64,000 bases of DNA from Stenotrophomonas maltophilia (GTDB taxonomy: Bacteria > Pseudomonadota > Gammaproteobacteria > Xanthomonadales > Xanthomonadaceae), in the NCBI RefSeq assembly GCF_003205835.1, contig NZ_CP029773.1:342501-406500 (forward strand), read 5' to 3'. Below, one piece after another: positions 53,352 to 62,878 of the stretch. The notes below the pieces were generated by a model that worked only from the letters and a program-made list of their open reading frames with translations, was not told the origin of the DNA and did not search any database. The number at the start of each line of letters is the position of its first letter. Position 1 is the first letter of the stretch. The position numbers were made by a program, and so were the translations under genes.

Positions 53352-53396
53352 GGGTTACCGGCAGGGGGCACCCTCGACAATTTCCCGCTGCTCCTG

Positions 53397-53511
53397 GTAG
53401 GTGTCGACCTTGGTCGACACGGTAGATCCACGCCACGCGTGGGTGCCTTTCGTTCAATTCCCGCGATATTCGATTTCGATGGAGATTCATCCACGCATGG
53501 TGGGGATCTAC
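53397..53511. repeat. Three SMAG-type palindromes
   Basis: 53397-53420 (GTAGGTGTCGACC stem), 53422-53446 (GTAGATCCACGCC) and 53488-53511 (inverted ATCCACGC stem). They fill most of the gap after the dipeptidase gene, and no gene is visible there. Confidence 0.8.
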
Positions 53512-53578
53512 CGTGGCCACCAGATCGGGTCCGGGGCAGATCCCTTACACTGGCCGCCTCTTCATCCCTGCCCACCCG

Positions 53579-53950
53579 ATGAACCTTCCCCTGCACTTCG
53601 GCCTGCTCGGCACCCTGGAGGCCGGCGCCATCGCGCTGCTGGTCGGCCTGCTGGTGTACTTCCTGTGGTCGCAGTTGTGCCGGTTGCTGCACTGGACGGT
53701 CGGCCACGCGATCGGCTGGTCGTGTGTCATCGCCGTGATCATTTCCGCCGGCATCGATGCATGGAAGCTGTTCTACATGGGCATCGTGCGCCTGGAGTCG
53801 CCGCTGTACGCGCGCCTGTTCCTCGCCACCATCCACGATCCGAACGAACTCGGCAGCCGTGTAGTGCTGGAAATCGCCGGCGCGCTCGCTGGTGTTGCCC
53901 TCGGCTGGGTGGTGTTCAGTTCGCGGTCATCGGCGCAGAACGTCGACTGA
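53579..53950 (+). CDS. Small membrane protein of unknown function
   Basis: 123 residues with three predicted membrane helices (about 10-32, 42-62 and 96-115) and a polar loop (RLESPLYARLFLATIHDPNELG) between the last two. I do not recognise the family. ATG 53579 is chosen since it begins the hydrophobic domain; the upstream frame runs into repeat DNA. Monocistronic. Confidence 0.72.
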   Translation: MNLPLHFGLLGTLEAGAIALLVGLLVYFLWSQLCRLLHWTVGHAIGWSCVIAVIISAGIDAWKLFYMGIVRLESPLYARLFLATIHDPNELGSRVVLEIAGALAGVALGWVVFSSRSSAQNVD

Positions 53951-54182
53951 CGCAGGTTTTTCGTTCGCTGCCGGTTAAATCCGGCAGCGCTGAATGCGCA
54001 TCTTATGAGCTGCTCACTTGCTGCTAACCACCGCGCTAAAGCATGCGTGGAGGTGAGTGGTTAATCGTGCGTGTTGACGCCGGTCGCGGGGCAAAATCGA
54101 TTCAGAAAGGCGGTGGCAGGGTAGGTGCCGTGCGGAGACAACACGCCGCGCAACACCACCCAATCGGTAGGAGACACCCCTG

Positions 54183-54593
54183 ATGACTATTCGCAACCGC
54201 AAGCCCCTGATCGCCCTGATCGTCGCCGCCGGCAGCGTGCTGGCCATTCCGGCGATGGCCCAGTCGGCCAAGCAGCAGGCCGCGCAGGCACAGAACGAGG
54301 CCGCGCAGGCGCAGCAGTCGGCGGCACAGGCAGGGCAGGCGGCTGACCAGGCGACCAATGCGGCCGCAGCGGCCTCGGCACAGGCCAATGGCGGTGGCCA
54401 GACCTGGGCCAGCATCGATACCGATGGCAACGGCACCATCAGCAAGACCGAGGCGCAGGTGAATGCCGGGCTCGCCCAGGTGTTCGACCAGGCCGATACC
54501 AACAAGGACGGCGAGTTGAGCGCCGACGAGTACAAGGCCTACGTGGCCGCCCAGCAGGCCGGTGCAGGTGCCGGCGCGGCGCAGGGCCGCTGA
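54183..54593 (+). CDS. Secreted EF-hand calcium-binding protein
   Basis: 136 residues. TAGGAGA lies 8 bases before ATG; signal peptide ends IPAMAQ. Residues about 27-68 are an Ala/Gln-rich helical stretch (AAQAQNEAAQAQQ). Two complete EF-hand loops follow: DTDGNGTISKTE (from 79) and DTNKDGELSADE (from 105), with all oxygen-ligand positions filled. It probably binds Ca2+ in the periplasm; its partner is unknown. The 230-base upstream gap has a TAACCAC/GTGGTTA dyad (about 54025-54063) that may be regulatory. Confidence 0.9.
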   Translation: MTIRNRKPLIALIVAAGSVLAIPAMAQSAKQQAAQAQNEAAQAQQSAAQAGQAADQATNAAAAASAQANGGGQTWASIDTDGNGTISKTEAQVNAGLAQVFDQADTNKDGELSADEYKAYVAAQQAGAGAGAAQGR

Positions 54594-54698
54594 TCCACGC
54601 CTGATTCGGGAAGACCGGTGCATGCGGACCCGGGCGGCTGCGGCCGCCCGGGTTTCTGCTGTATTGACGGCGCCCGCGGCGGGCTCGACCATCCGCAC

Positions 54699-55208
54699 AT
54701 GGCAACGCTCAAAACCCATTTCGAGGCCATGGCACGCTACAACGCCTGGGCCAACCAGCGCCTGTACGCCGCCGTGGAGGCGTTGCCCGAGGAGGACTAC
54801 CGCAGGCCGTGCGGCGCGTTCTTCGGCTCCGTCGAAGGGACGCTCAACCACCTGCTGGTGACGGATCGCATCTGGCTGCGCCGGTTGGCCGGGCAGGGCG
54901 ATACCGGCTATGCGCTCGATACGCTGCTGTTCACCGATTTCACCGCGCTGCGTCAGGCGCGGATCGAGGAGGATGCCGGCATCGTCGCGTTCGTGCTCGG
55001 GCTGTCCGACGCAGCCTTGGCGACCCGTGTCGCCTATCGACGCGTGTCCACGCCCGAACCGCAGCTGCAGCGGGTGGACGCCGGGCTGGCGCACTGGTTC
55101 AACCACCAGACCCATCACCGCGGCCAGGTACATACCCTGCTGACCCAACTGACCGGCCAGGCCCCGGCACTGGACCTGCTCGTCTATCAGCGCCAGCACG
55201 GCGACTGA
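54699..55208 (+). CDS. DinB-family protein
   Basis: 169 residues, helical bundle. The metal-site histidines appear in LNHLLVTDRIW (near 50) and NHQTHHRGQVHTLL (near 134-138), the DinB/YfiT pattern. The family binds divalent metal; some members are thiol S-transferases, but the function of this one is unknown. ATG 54699 is chosen because the longer frame upstream is not protein-like. Confidence 0.88.
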   Translation: MATLKTHFEAMARYNAWANQRLYAAVEALPEEDYRRPCGAFFGSVEGTLNHLLVTDRIWLRRLAGQGDTGYALDTLLFTDFTALRQARIEEDAGIVAFVLGLSDAALATRVAYRRVSTPEPQLQRVDAGLAHWFNHQTHHRGQVHTLLTQLTGQAPALDLLVYQRQHGD

Positions 55209-55253
55209 GCGTGCCCGGTGTCCCACGTGCCGGGACGGCGGTATCCTTGTGCG

Positions 55254-56006
55254 ATGACTACCCCCACGCCTGCGCCGTCGCGCGCCATTGGCCTGGTCGG
55301 TTTTGACGGTGACGATACGCTGTGGAAGAGCGAGGACTACTACCGCAAGGCCGAGCAGGATTATCTTGACCTGCTGTCGCGCTACGTCGACGTGCATGAC
55401 ACGCAGACCGCGCGCCACCTGCTGGAAGTGCAGCAGCGCCACCTGGGCACCTTCGGCTACGGCGTGAAGAGCATGACGCTGTCGATGATCGAAGCGGCCA
55501 TCGACATCACCGGCCAGCGCATCGGGGCCAAGGACATCCAGCGCATCCTGGATATCGGCCACGACACCCTGCGCCACCCGGTCGAGCTGATCGACGGTGT
55601 GCGCGAAGCGGTGGCGGCCATCGCCGAGCACTACCCGGTGGTGCTGATCACCAAGGGCGACCTGTTCCACCAGGAAGCGAAGATCAAGGTCGCGAACCTG
55701 GCCGAGCTGTTCCCGCGCATCGAGATCGTCTCCGAGAAGGACCCGGAGACCTACGCCCGCGTGCTGGCCGAGTTTGACCTGCCGATGCAGCGCTTCGTGA
55801 TGGTCGGCAACTCGCTGCGTTCGGACATCGAGCCGGTGGTGACCCTGGGCGGCTGGGGCGTGCATACCCCGTACGCGGTGACCTGGGCCCACGAGACCCA
55901 GCACGGCGTGGCCGACGATGAACCGCGCATGGTCACCGCCGATACCGCCCACGACTGGCCGGCTGCACTGGCGGCGATCGAGGCCAAGGCCGCTGCGGCG
56001 GCCTGA
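55254..56006 (+). CDS. HAD-superfamily hydrolase
   Basis: 250 residues. Motif I FDGDDTLW (near 18-25), motif II LITKGD (Thr near 137), and the late motif VGNSLRSDIEPV (near 183) place it in the haloacid dehalogenase phosphatases. The cap domain is helical (SEDYYRKAEQDYLDLL...). Substrate not predictable. 31 bases separate its stop from the next gene, so the two may share a transcript. Confidence 0.9.
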   Translation: MTTPTPAPSRAIGLVGFDGDDTLWKSEDYYRKAEQDYLDLLSRYVDVHDTQTARHLLEVQQRHLGTFGYGVKSMTLSMIEAAIDITGQRIGAKDIQRILDIGHDTLRHPVELIDGVREAVAAIAEHYPVVLITKGDLFHQEAKIKVANLAELFPRIEIVSEKDPETYARVLAEFDLPMQRFVMVGNSLRSDIEPVVTLGGWGVHTPYAVTWAHETQHGVADDEPRMVTADTAHDWPAALAAIEAKAAAAA

Positions 56007-56037
56007 CAGGGCGCGGCGGCTGCGGCAGAATCGGGGC

Positions 56038-56526
56038 ATGAACGTCCGACTGCGCGCGCTGTTGTTGTCCCTGCTGCTGGTGCCGGCCACCGTGCTGGCC
56101 CAGCAGAGCGCCGAGCGCTCGGCGGCCTACACGGTGGAAACCGGTGACAGCTGGGTCGATGCCCAGCTGCAGGACATCAACCATTACGCCGAACGCTACC
56201 CCGACGCCTTCCTCGACGAAGTGTCGCGCTATGCCGAGGTGCCGCGCGGTTACATCAGCGCGCTGTTCACCACCCATGGCTGGCAGGCCGGGGATATCTA
56301 CTTCGCCTGCTTCTGGGCCAAGGCCAGCGGCCAGACCTGCCGCGACAGCGTGCGCGCCTTCAGCCAGGACCCGGCGGGCGGCTGGGAGGCGGTGGTGAAG
56401 CGCATGCCGACCAAGCCGGACAACCTGCACTACCGCGCCGTGCGCCATGCCATCGTGGCCAGCTACCAGCACTGGGACCGGCCGATCACCCTGGATGCCA
56501 CCCTGAGGCGCCAGCTCAAGCGGTAG
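56038..56526 (+). CDS. Secreted protein of unknown function
   Basis: 162 residues with a signal peptide (ATVLAQQ). The mature part is rich in aromatic residues (YAERYPDAFLDEVSRYAEVPRGYI, WQAGDIYFACFWAKASGQTC) with two cysteines likely disulfide-bonded. I do not recognise the family. The reading frame ends KR followed by TAG, which is the TAG of a SMAG GTAG, so the repeat sets the C-terminus. It is located 31 bases after the HAD gene. Confidence 0.8.
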   Translation: MNVRLRALLLSLLLVPATVLAQQSAERSAAYTVETGDSWVDAQLQDINHYAERYPDAFLDEVSRYAEVPRGYISALFTTHGWQAGDIYFACFWAKASGQTCRDSVRAFSQDPAGGWEAVVKRMPTKPDNLHYRAVRHAIVASYQHWDRPITLDATLRRQLKR

Positions 56527-56596
56527 TGCCGGTCGCTGGCCGGCAACTGCATCATTCCAGGCATCCCGAGGTTGCCGGCCAGCGGCCGGCACTACC
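56523..56596. repeat. SMAG-type facing pair; first copy supplies a stop codon
   Basis: Forward element 56523-56545 (GTAGTGCCGGTCGC...) and inverted element 56572-56596 (...GGCCGGCACTACC) are separated by about 26 bases. Confidence 0.88.
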
Positions 56597-56691
56597 GATT
56601 TCCGTCATGTTGCTCTGCATATCGCCGCCGCCGCGCGCTCCGGCGACAATACGGGTTCGAGCTGTTCCCCGTTCCCGTAATCGAGTGACTG

Positions 56692-58056
56692 ATGAGCGCC
56701 TCTCTCGTTTCGCCTGATGTGATCCGCCGCCTGTTCGCGCAGGCCATGTCCCGCATGTACCGCACCGAAGTGCCGCTGTACGGCACGCTGGTGGAACTGG
56801 TGGAGCGGATCAACGCGCAGGTGCTGGAACAGGACCCGGCGCTGGCTGCGCAGCTGCAGCGCAACGACGAGCGTGCGCGCCTGGATGAAGAGCGCCACGG
56901 TGCGATCCGCGTCGGCACCGTGCAGGAACTGGCCACGCTGCGCCGCCTGTTCGCGGTGATGGGCATGTACCCGGTCGGCTACTACGACCTGTCCGTGGCC
57001 GGTGTGCCGGTGCATTCCACCGCGTTCCGCCCGCTGACCGGCGCCGCGCTGGCGCAGAACCCGTTCCGCGTGTTCACCTCGCTGCTGCGGCTGGAGCTGA
57101 TCGAAGACGAAGCGCTGCGTGCCGAATCGGCGCGCATCCTCGAACGCCGCCGCATCTTCACCGAGGGCGCGCTGGCGCTGATCGAGCAGGCCGAGCGTGA
57201 CGGCGGGCTGTCGCAGGCCGATGCCGAGCGCTTCGTCGATGAAGCACTGGAAACCTTCCGCTGGCACGGCGATGCCACCGTCGATCTGTCGACCTACCAC
57301 GCGCTGCACAACGCGCATCGGCTGGTGGCCGACGTGGTCAGCTTCCGCGGCCCGCACATCAACCACCTGACCCCGCGCACGCTGGATATCGATGCCGCAC
57401 AGGCGGCAATGATCGAGCACGGCATGGCGGCCAAGGCGGTGATCGAAGGCCCGCCGCGCCGCGCCTGTCCGATCCTGCTGCGGCAGACCAGCTTCAAGGC
57501 ACTGGAAGAAGCCGTGCATTTCCCGGACAGCGAGGGTGGCGATGCCGGCACCCATACCGCGCGCTTCGGCGAGATTGAACAGCGTGGCCTTGCGCTGACC
57601 CCGAAGGGCCGCGCGCTGTACGACCAGCTGCTGTCGCAGGCCCGTGATGCCGGTGGCGAAGGCAGCACGGGCGGCGACTACGGCCAGCGCCTGCAGGCGG
57701 TGTTCGCCAGCTTCCCGGATGACCACGACACGCTGCGCCAGGAAGGCCTGGGCTATTACCGCTACCAGTTGACCGATGCCGGCCGCGCCGCGCCGGAGCG
57801 CGTGGCCGATCTGCCCGCCGAAGTGCTGGTGACCGCGGGCCTGGCCACCGCCGACCCGATCGTCTACGAGGATTTCCTGCCGGTCAGTGCCGCGGGCATC
57901 TTCCAGTCGAACCTGGGCGGCGAAGAACAGCGCGCCTATGCCGCGCACGCCAACCGCGAGGCCTTCGAGCAGGCGCTGGGCGTGGCGGTGAATGACGAGT
58001 TCGAGATCTACGAGCGGCTGCAGGCCGAATCGTTGGCGGCGCTGCGCACCGCGTGA
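56692..58056 (+). CDS. hglS: 2-oxoadipate dioxygenase/decarboxylase-like protein (DUF1338, HglS/YdcJ type)
   Basis: 454 residues. The sequence reads like the DUF1338/HglS family: VGTVQELATLRRLFAVMGMYPVGYYDL, then VHSTAFRPL with the conserved arginine, RGPHINHLTPR, and a C-terminal VYEDFLPVSAAGIFQSNL. Characterised HglS converts 2-oxoadipate to 2-hydroxyglutarate in D-lysine breakdown using Fe(II). Metal ligands are expected at a histidine in VHSTAF, one in PHINHL and a late glutamate (FLPVSAAGIFQS region or EDF), which I cannot fix exactly. No other lysine-catabolism gene is nearby. Confidence 0.87.
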   Translation: MSASLVSPDVIRRLFAQAMSRMYRTEVPLYGTLVELVERINAQVLEQDPALAAQLQRNDERARLDEERHGAIRVGTVQELATLRRLFAVMGMYPVGYYDLSVAGVPVHSTAFRPLTGAALAQNPFRVFTSLLRLELIEDEALRAESARILERRRIFTEGALALIEQAERDGGLSQADAERFVDEALETFRWHGDATVDLSTYHALHNAHRLVADVVSFRGPHINHLTPRTLDIDAAQAAMIEHGMAAKAVIEGPPRRACPILLRQTSFKALEEAVHFPDSEGGDAGTHTARFGEIEQRGLALTPKGRALYDQLLSQARDAGGEGSTGGDYGQRLQAVFASFPDDHDTLRQEGLGYYRYQLTDAGRAAPERVADLPAEVLVTAGLATADPIVYEDFLPVSAAGIFQSNLGGEEQRAYAAHANREAFEQALGVAVNDEFEIYERLQAESLAALRTA

Positions 58057-58058
58057 AG

Positions 58059-58080
58059 GTAGAGCCGGCCGCTGGCCGGC
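58059..58080 (+). repeat. SMAG-type repeat
   Basis: GTAGAGCCGGCC-GCT-GGCCGGC, 3 bases after the dioxygenase stop codon. Confidence 0.85.
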
Positions 58081-58100
58081 TGTACCCGATGTCCGTACCT

Positions 58101-58195
58101 GGGGTCAGAGCCCTTTCCTGCGGAAAGGGATCCGACCCCGACGTTGCGCATGACCGGGGTCAGATCCCTTTTCGGCAGAAAAGGGCTCTGACCCC
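58101..58195. repeat. Mirrored double hairpin (large intergenic inverted repeat)
   Basis: Two hairpins, 58101-58139 and 58156-58195, each start GGGGTCAGA and end GACCCC around CCCTTT/AAAGGG stems. The two halves are also reverse complements of each other with about one mismatch over the outer 21 bases, so the whole unit can fold as one long hairpin or as two. It lies between convergent genes and may terminate transcription from both sides. Confidence 0.88.
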
Positions 58196-58203
58196 CAACG
58201 CAG

Positions 58204-59718
58204 TCAGCCCTTCATCGTGCCGGTATCCAGCCAGCGCTGGTGCCACGACAGCGCTTCCGGCAGCAGGTGCGGGGTGTGCTTGCCGTAGCTCTCGCGGCTG
58301 GCACGGTCGAAGTAGTCCTGCAGCTGCGCGCGGAAATCCGGATGCGCGCAGTTGTCGATCAGCACCTGCGCGCGCTTGCGCGGGGTCAGGCCACGCAGGT
58401 CGGCCAGGCCCTGTTCGGTGACGATCACCGACACGTCGTGTTCGGTGTGGTCGACATGGCTGGCCATCGGCACGATCGCCGAGATGGTGCCGTTCTTCGC
58501 GGTGGACGGGCTCAGGAAGGCCGACAGGAAGCCGTTGCGGGCGAAGTCACCGGAACCGCCGATGCCGTTCATGATCCGCGTACCCATCACGTGCGTCGAA
58601 TTGACGTTGCCGTAGATGTCCACCTCGATCATGCCGTTCATGCCGATGCAGCCGAGGCGGCGCACCAGTTCCGGATGGTTGGAGATCTCCTGCGTGCGCA
58701 TGATGATGCGTTCGCGGTAGAAATCGATGTGTTCCTTGAACGTCTCGTTGGCCTGCGGGCTCAGCGCGAAGCCGGTGCACGAGGCATAGCTCAGCACGCC
58801 GTCGCGCAGCAGGTCGAGCATGCCGTCCTGGATCACTTCGGTGAACGCGGCCAGGTCGCGGAAACCGCTCTTGGCCAGGCCGGCCAGCACCGCGTTCGGA
58901 ATATTGCCCACGCCCGACTGCAGCGGCAGCAGGTTCGGCGGCAATCGGCCCTTCTTCACTTCGTGCTTGAGGAACTCGATCAGGTGCGAAGCGATCTGCT
59001 CGCTGGTCGCATCGATCGGGCTGAACGGGCTGTTGCGGTCCGGGCCGTTGGTGCGCACCACGGCCACGATCTTGTCCGGGTCGCAGCGCAGCGCGGTGTC
59101 GCCGATGCGGTCGTTGGCGTTCACCAGCGGAATTGGCTTGCGGTGCGGCGGCAGCGCGGTGCCGTAGTAGATGTCATGCATGCCGTCGACGCCGGCCGGC
59201 TGCCATTCGTTGACCTCGACGATCACCTTCTTCGCCAGGTCCAGCCAGGTCTTGTTGTTGCCCACCGAGGTGGAGGGCACCAGCGAACCGTCTTCGCGGA
59301 TGGCCGAGACTTCGATCACGGCGGTATCGATCTCGCCGTAGAAGCCGAACCACACGTGCTGGGCCACGTGGCTGAGGTGGATGTCGATGTAATCCAGCTT
59401 GCCCTCGTTGATGCGGTTGCGCGCATCCGGGTCGCTCTGGAATGGCATGCGCATGGCGATGCCATCGGCCTTGGCCAGCGCGCCATCGAGTTCCGGCGCG
59501 GTGGAGGCGCCGGTCATCAGCTTGATCTGGAAGGGCTGGCCCTGGGCGTGCACCGATTCGATGCGACGGGCCAGTTCAACGGGGACGGCCTTGGGGTACC
59601 CGGAGCCGGTAAAGCCGCTCATGGCCACGGTTTCACCGGGCTGGATCAGCGCGGCTGCGGCCTCGGCGGAGACCACGCGGTCACGGAGACGCGCGTTGGC
59701 GATGCGATCAACAGACAT
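58204..59718 (-). CDS. Acetyl-CoA hydrolase / succinyl-CoA:acetate CoA-transferase family enzyme
   Basis: 504 residues. The start has [31 protein letters not shown], the family's N-terminal pattern; later [41 protein letters not shown] and [18 protein letters not shown]. These belong to the Ach1/SucCoA transferase family, which moves CoA between acetate and succinate. The catalytic glutamate lies in the [13 protein letters not shown] region. It feeds or drains acetyl-CoA; hydrolase versus transferase activity cannot be decided from sequence alone. Confidence 0.93.
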   Translation of the reverse strand: MSVDRIANARLRDRVVSAEAAAALIQPGETVAMSGFTGSGYPKAVPVELARRIESVHAQGQPFQIKLMTGASTAPELDGALAKADGIAMRMPFQSDPDARNRINEGKLDYIDIHLSHVAQHVWFGFYGEIDTAVIEVSAIREDGSLVPSTSVGNNKTWLDLAKKVIVEVNEWQPAGVDGMHDIYYGTALPPHRKPIPLVNANDRIGDTALRCDPDKIVAVVRTNGPDRNSPFSPIDATSEQIASHLIEFLKHEVKKGRLPPNLLPLQSGVGNIPNAVLAGLAKSGFRDLAAFTEVIQDGMLDLLRDGVLSYASCTGFALSPQANETFKEHIDFYRERIIMRTQEISNHPELVRRLGCIGMNGMIEVDIYGNVNSTHVMGTRIMNGIGGSGDFARNGFLSAFLSPSTAKNGTISAIVPMASHVDHTEHDVSVIVTEQGLADLRGLTPRKRAQVLIDNCAHPDFRAQLQDYFDRASRESYGKHTPHLLPEALSWHQRWLDTGTMKG

Positions 59719-59908
59719 GACGACAGTGTTTCTGGGGGGAATCCCGATTATCGGCCATCCTCCTCCGTACGGGGGGTTCTACCTTCGTGGAATGGCTTTT
59801 CCCCGCAGGCGTCACCCCTACCCACCGGTTTTGTTTTGCAGTGCAGCGTGCAAAGTGCTTTCGCAGCCCGCACGATGGCCCTGCATCCCGACGTGGGGGA
59901 GGGAGCAG

Positions 59909-59943
59909 AGCCCGCTGGCAGTTCGCTGCAAGCGGGCTTTTTT
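59909..59943 (+). terminator. Orphan Rho-independent terminator
   Basis: AGCCCGCT / AGCGGGCT outer stem with an inner GCAG-TTCG-CTGC hairpin, followed by T residues. No gene on the plus strand ends before it; it could end a small RNA or reduce read-through into glnE. Confidence 0.85.
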
Positions 59944-59984
59944 ATTGCCTGTCGCCCAGTATGAATACGCAGCCTCCATTATTG

Positions 59985-60062
59985 GTAGTGCCGGCCGCTG
60001 GCCGGCAACTGCAGGAAGCTGCTGCGGAATCATCGGATCTGCCGGCCAGCGGCCGGCACTAC
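59985..60062. repeat. SMAG-type facing pair
   Basis: Forward 59985-60008 (GTAGTGCCGGCC...) and inverted 60041-60062 (...GGCCGGCACTAC), about 32 bases apart, just upstream of glnE. Confidence 0.88.
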
Positions 60063-60082
60063 CGGGTCGATACAATCAGCCC

Positions 60083-62878
60083 ATGACCCTCGCCCCCGCC
60101 GATCTGCCCACCTCCCTGCAGCCCCTTGTCGACCGCGCGCTGGCGCGCCTGGCCCAGGTCCTGCCCGAGACCGTTCCTGCCGAGCTGCTGCCGCTGTTGA
60201 CCCGGCTGGCGGTGGCCAGCGACTTCGCGCTGGACACCCTGGTGCGGCAACCGGCGCTGCTGGCACAGCTGGCCGCCCCCGGCTGCCCGCCGATCCCGGC
60301 GCCGATGCTCGATCCGCTGCAGCCCAGCGACTGGCCGGCGCAGATCCGGCGCTGGCGCACGGCGATGTCGACGCGGCTGATCTGGCGCGACCTGACCGGT
60401 CTGGACGACGTGGCGCAGACCCTGGCCGGCGCCACCGCTTTGGCCGAAGACTGCCTGCGGCTGGCGCTGGACGCCCTGCAGCAGGAATTCGCCCAGCGCC
60501 ACGGCGTGGTCCGCGACGGCGAAGGCGCGCCGCAGCAACTGGTGGTGTTCGGCCTTGGCAAGCTCGGCGGTGGCGAGCTCAACTTCAGTTCCGATGTGGA
60601 CCTGGTCTACGCCTACCCGCATGGCGGCGAATCCGACGGCCCACGCGCACTGGCTGCCGAGGAGTATTTCGCGCGCCTCGGCCAGCGCCTGGCCAAGCTG
60701 CTGGACGAGACCACCGTCGATGGCTTCAGCCACCGCGTCGACCTGCGCCTGCGCCCGTTCGGCAGCGCTGGTCGCGTCGCGCTCTCGTTCGCGGCGATGG
60801 ACCAGTACTTCCAGCGCGAAGGCCGCGACTGGGAACGCTATGCCTGGCTGAAGGCGCGCGCGGTCGCCGGTGATATCGAGGCCGGTGAGGCGTGGCTGCA
60901 GACCCTGCGTCCGTTCGTGTATCGCCGCTACCTGGACTTCACCGCGCTCGATGGCCTGCGCGAAATGAAGGCGGCGATCACCGCCGAAGTCGCACGCCGC
61001 GAATTGCACGAAGACATCAAGCGCGGCGCCGGTGGCATCCGCGAGATCGAGTTCCTGTGCCAGGCGCTGCAGCTGATCCGCGGTGGCCGTGAACCGGCGC
61101 TGCGCGAGCGCCGGCTGCTGGTGGCGCTGGAGGCACTGGTCGCGGCCGGGCAGATCGCGCCCGAGGACGGCAGTGCGCTGCGCGAGGCCTACCTGTTCCT
61201 GCGCCGGCTGGAAAACCGCCTGCAGATGCTGCGTGATGCACAGACGCATGTGCTGCCCAGCGATGCGCTGGACCGTGAACGCATCGCGGTCGGTCTGGAT
61301 TATCCAGACTGGGAGGTGTTGCGTGCGGCGTTGGCCGAACAGCAACAGCGGGTCAGTACCGAATTCGCCGCGCTGCTGGCGCCGCGCAAGGGTCAGGCCG
61401 CGCCCGACGCGCTGGCCAACTACTGGCGCAGCCTGCCGGAAGGCAGCAATGCACCGCTGCTGGCCGAAGCCGGTTTCCTCGATGCCAACGGCGCCGACCA
61501 GTCGCTGCGCGATTTCGCCCAGGGCACCGGCGTGAAGTCGTTGTCCGATGCGGCGCGTGCGCGGCTGGACCGCGTGCTGCCCGCGCTGCTGCATGCGGCC
61601 ACGCGTTCGCCGCAGCCGGATGCCGCACTCAAGCGCGTGCTCGGCCTGTTGCAGGCGGTGCTGCGCCGGACCAGCTATCTCGCCTTGCTGGACGAACAGC
61701 CCAGCGCGTTGGCGCGGTTGGTGGACGTGCTGGCGCGCAGTGCGCTGCTGGCCGAGCGCCTGGCCGCGTACCCGCTGCTGCTGGACGAACTGCTGGACGT
61801 GCGCGTGTCCGGGCCGATGCCGGATGCCGCCGGCATGCTGGCCGAGTGCCAGCAGGTGCTGGCGGTGGAAGATCCGGAATCCGCGCTGCGCTGGCTCAAT
61901 GAAACGCGGCTGGCACTCAGCTTCCGCATGGCGATGGCCACGCTGGATGGCCGTCAGGGTGCAGTGGACAGCACGCGGCAACTGGCCGAGCTGGCGCAGG
62001 CGGTGGTGGTCACCGTGCTGGCGATGGCCGAGGCGGACATGCGCGCCGCGCACGGTGAGATTCCCGGTGGCCGTTTCGCGATCATCGGCTACGGCAGCCT
62101 CGGTGGCCTTGAACTGGGCTTCGGTTCCGATCTGGACCTGGTGTTCCTGCACGACAACCCGGCTGGCGTGGATGCCAGCGATGGCGCGCGTCCGCTGGAA
62201 CCGGGGCGCTGGTATGCGCGGCTGGCGCAGAAGGTGATGGCACTGCTTGGGGCAGTCACTGCCGCCGGGCGCCTGTACGACATCGACGTGCGCCTGCGCC
62301 CGGATGGCGGCAAGGGTTCGCTGGTGTCTTCGCTGGCCAGTTACACCGAGTACCAGCGCGAACGTGCGTGGACCTGGGAACACCAGGCGCTGGTGCGCGC
62401 GCGTGGCGTGGCCGGCGATGCCAGCCTGCTGGCCGACTTCGAGCACGTGCGTGCGCAGACGCTGGGCCGCGAACGCGATGCCGATGTGCTGTATGCCGAC
62501 GTGTTGAAGATGCGTGGGCGCATGCGCACTGAACTGGACCGCAGCGATGCCGCACGGCTGGACCTGAAACAGGGTGCGGGTGGCGTGGTGGACCTGGAGT
62601 TCCTGCTGCAGACCGGCGTGCTTGCGCGCAGTGCCCAGCATGTGGCGTTGCTGCAGCCTCGCGACACGCCGTCGTTGATCGATGCGTTGGCGATTGCGGG
62701 ATTCCTGCCGGAAGACACCGCGCAGGCGCTGCACGGGGCACATGCCACGCTGCTGGACGTGGGCCTCGCCTGCACGCTGGACCGCCGCCCGCGGTTGGCC
62801 CCGACCACGCCCGCGATTGAAGAGGCGTGTGCCGCGATTACGGCGGCGTGCATCGCCGCGGAGCTGCCATTCGCCTGA
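60083..62878 (+). CDS. glnE: Bifunctional glutamine synthetase adenylyltransferase/deadenylase
   Basis: 931 residues. Two nucleotidyltransferase domains carry the paired signature: [20 protein letters not shown] (near 155, deadenylation) and [20 protein letters not shown] (near 670, adenylylation), with PII-responsive regulatory helices between. It sets glutamine synthetase activity according to nitrogen status. ATG 60083 is chosen because the frame upstream crosses SMAG repeats. TACAAT at 60071-60076 is a possible -10 but is too close to the ATG for a normal leader. SMAG repeats follow. Confidence 0.96.
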   Translation: MTLAPADLPTSLQPLVDRALARLAQVLPETVPAELLPLLTRLAVASDFALDTLVRQPALLAQLAAPGCPPIPAPMLDPLQPSDWPAQIRRWRTAMSTRLIWRDLTGLDDVAQTLAGATALAEDCLRLALDALQQEFAQRHGVVRDGEGAPQQLVVFGLGKLGGGELNFSSDVDLVYAYPHGGESDGPRALAAEEYFARLGQRLAKLLDETTVDGFSHRVDLRLRPFGSAGRVALSFAAMDQYFQREGRDWERYAWLKARAVAGDIEAGEAWLQTLRPFVYRRYLDFTALDGLREMKAAITAEVARRELHEDIKRGAGGIREIEFLCQALQLIRGGREPALRERRLLVALEALVAAGQIAPEDGSALREAYLFLRRLENRLQMLRDAQTHVLPSDALDRERIAVGLDYPDWEVLRAALAEQQQRVSTEFAALLAPRKGQAAPDALANYWRSLPEGSNAPLLAEAGFLDANGADQSLRDFAQGTGVKSLSDAARARLDRVLPALLHAATRSPQPDAALKRVLGLLQAVLRRTSYLALLDEQPSALARLVDVLARSALLAERLAAYPLLLDELLDVRVSGPMPDAAGMLAECQQVLAVEDPESALRWLNETRLALSFRMAMATLDGRQGAVDSTRQLAELAQAVVVTVLAMAEADMRAAHGEIPGGRFAIIGYGSLGGLELGFGSDLDLVFLHDNPAGVDASDGARPLEPGRWYARLAQKVMALLGAVTAAGRLYDIDVRLRPDGGKGSLVSSLASYTEYQRERAWTWEHQALVRARGVAGDASLLADFEHVRAQTLGRERDADVLYADVLKMRGRMRTELDRSDAARLDLKQGAGGVVDLEFLLQTGVLARSAQHVALLQPRDTPSLIDALAIAGFLPEDTAQALHGAHATLLDVGLACTLDRRPRLAPTTPAIEEACAAITAACIAAELPFA

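Larger units (their letters stand above)
59719..60082. other. Gene-free interval with an orphan terminator
   Basis: 364 bases upstream of glnE and of the divergent CoA-transferase gene. No credible gene is present; the glnE frame stays open through it, but without start support. C-rich stretches (CCTCCTCC, TTTTCCCC, CACCCCTACCC) occur before a strong plus-strand terminator at 59909-59943, so a short RNA may be made here. Two SMAG elements follow. Confidence 0.5.

Noticed and set aside
53348-53375. Fourth case of a SMAG-derived stop codon, at the dipeptidase gene
   Set aside because: GTAG is present, but the following bases do not form a SMAG-type palindrome.
59399-60082. Upstream extension of the glnE frame
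   Set aside because: It crosses the CoA-transferase gene in antisense, a terminator and two SMAG repeats; family length and start fit ATG 60083.
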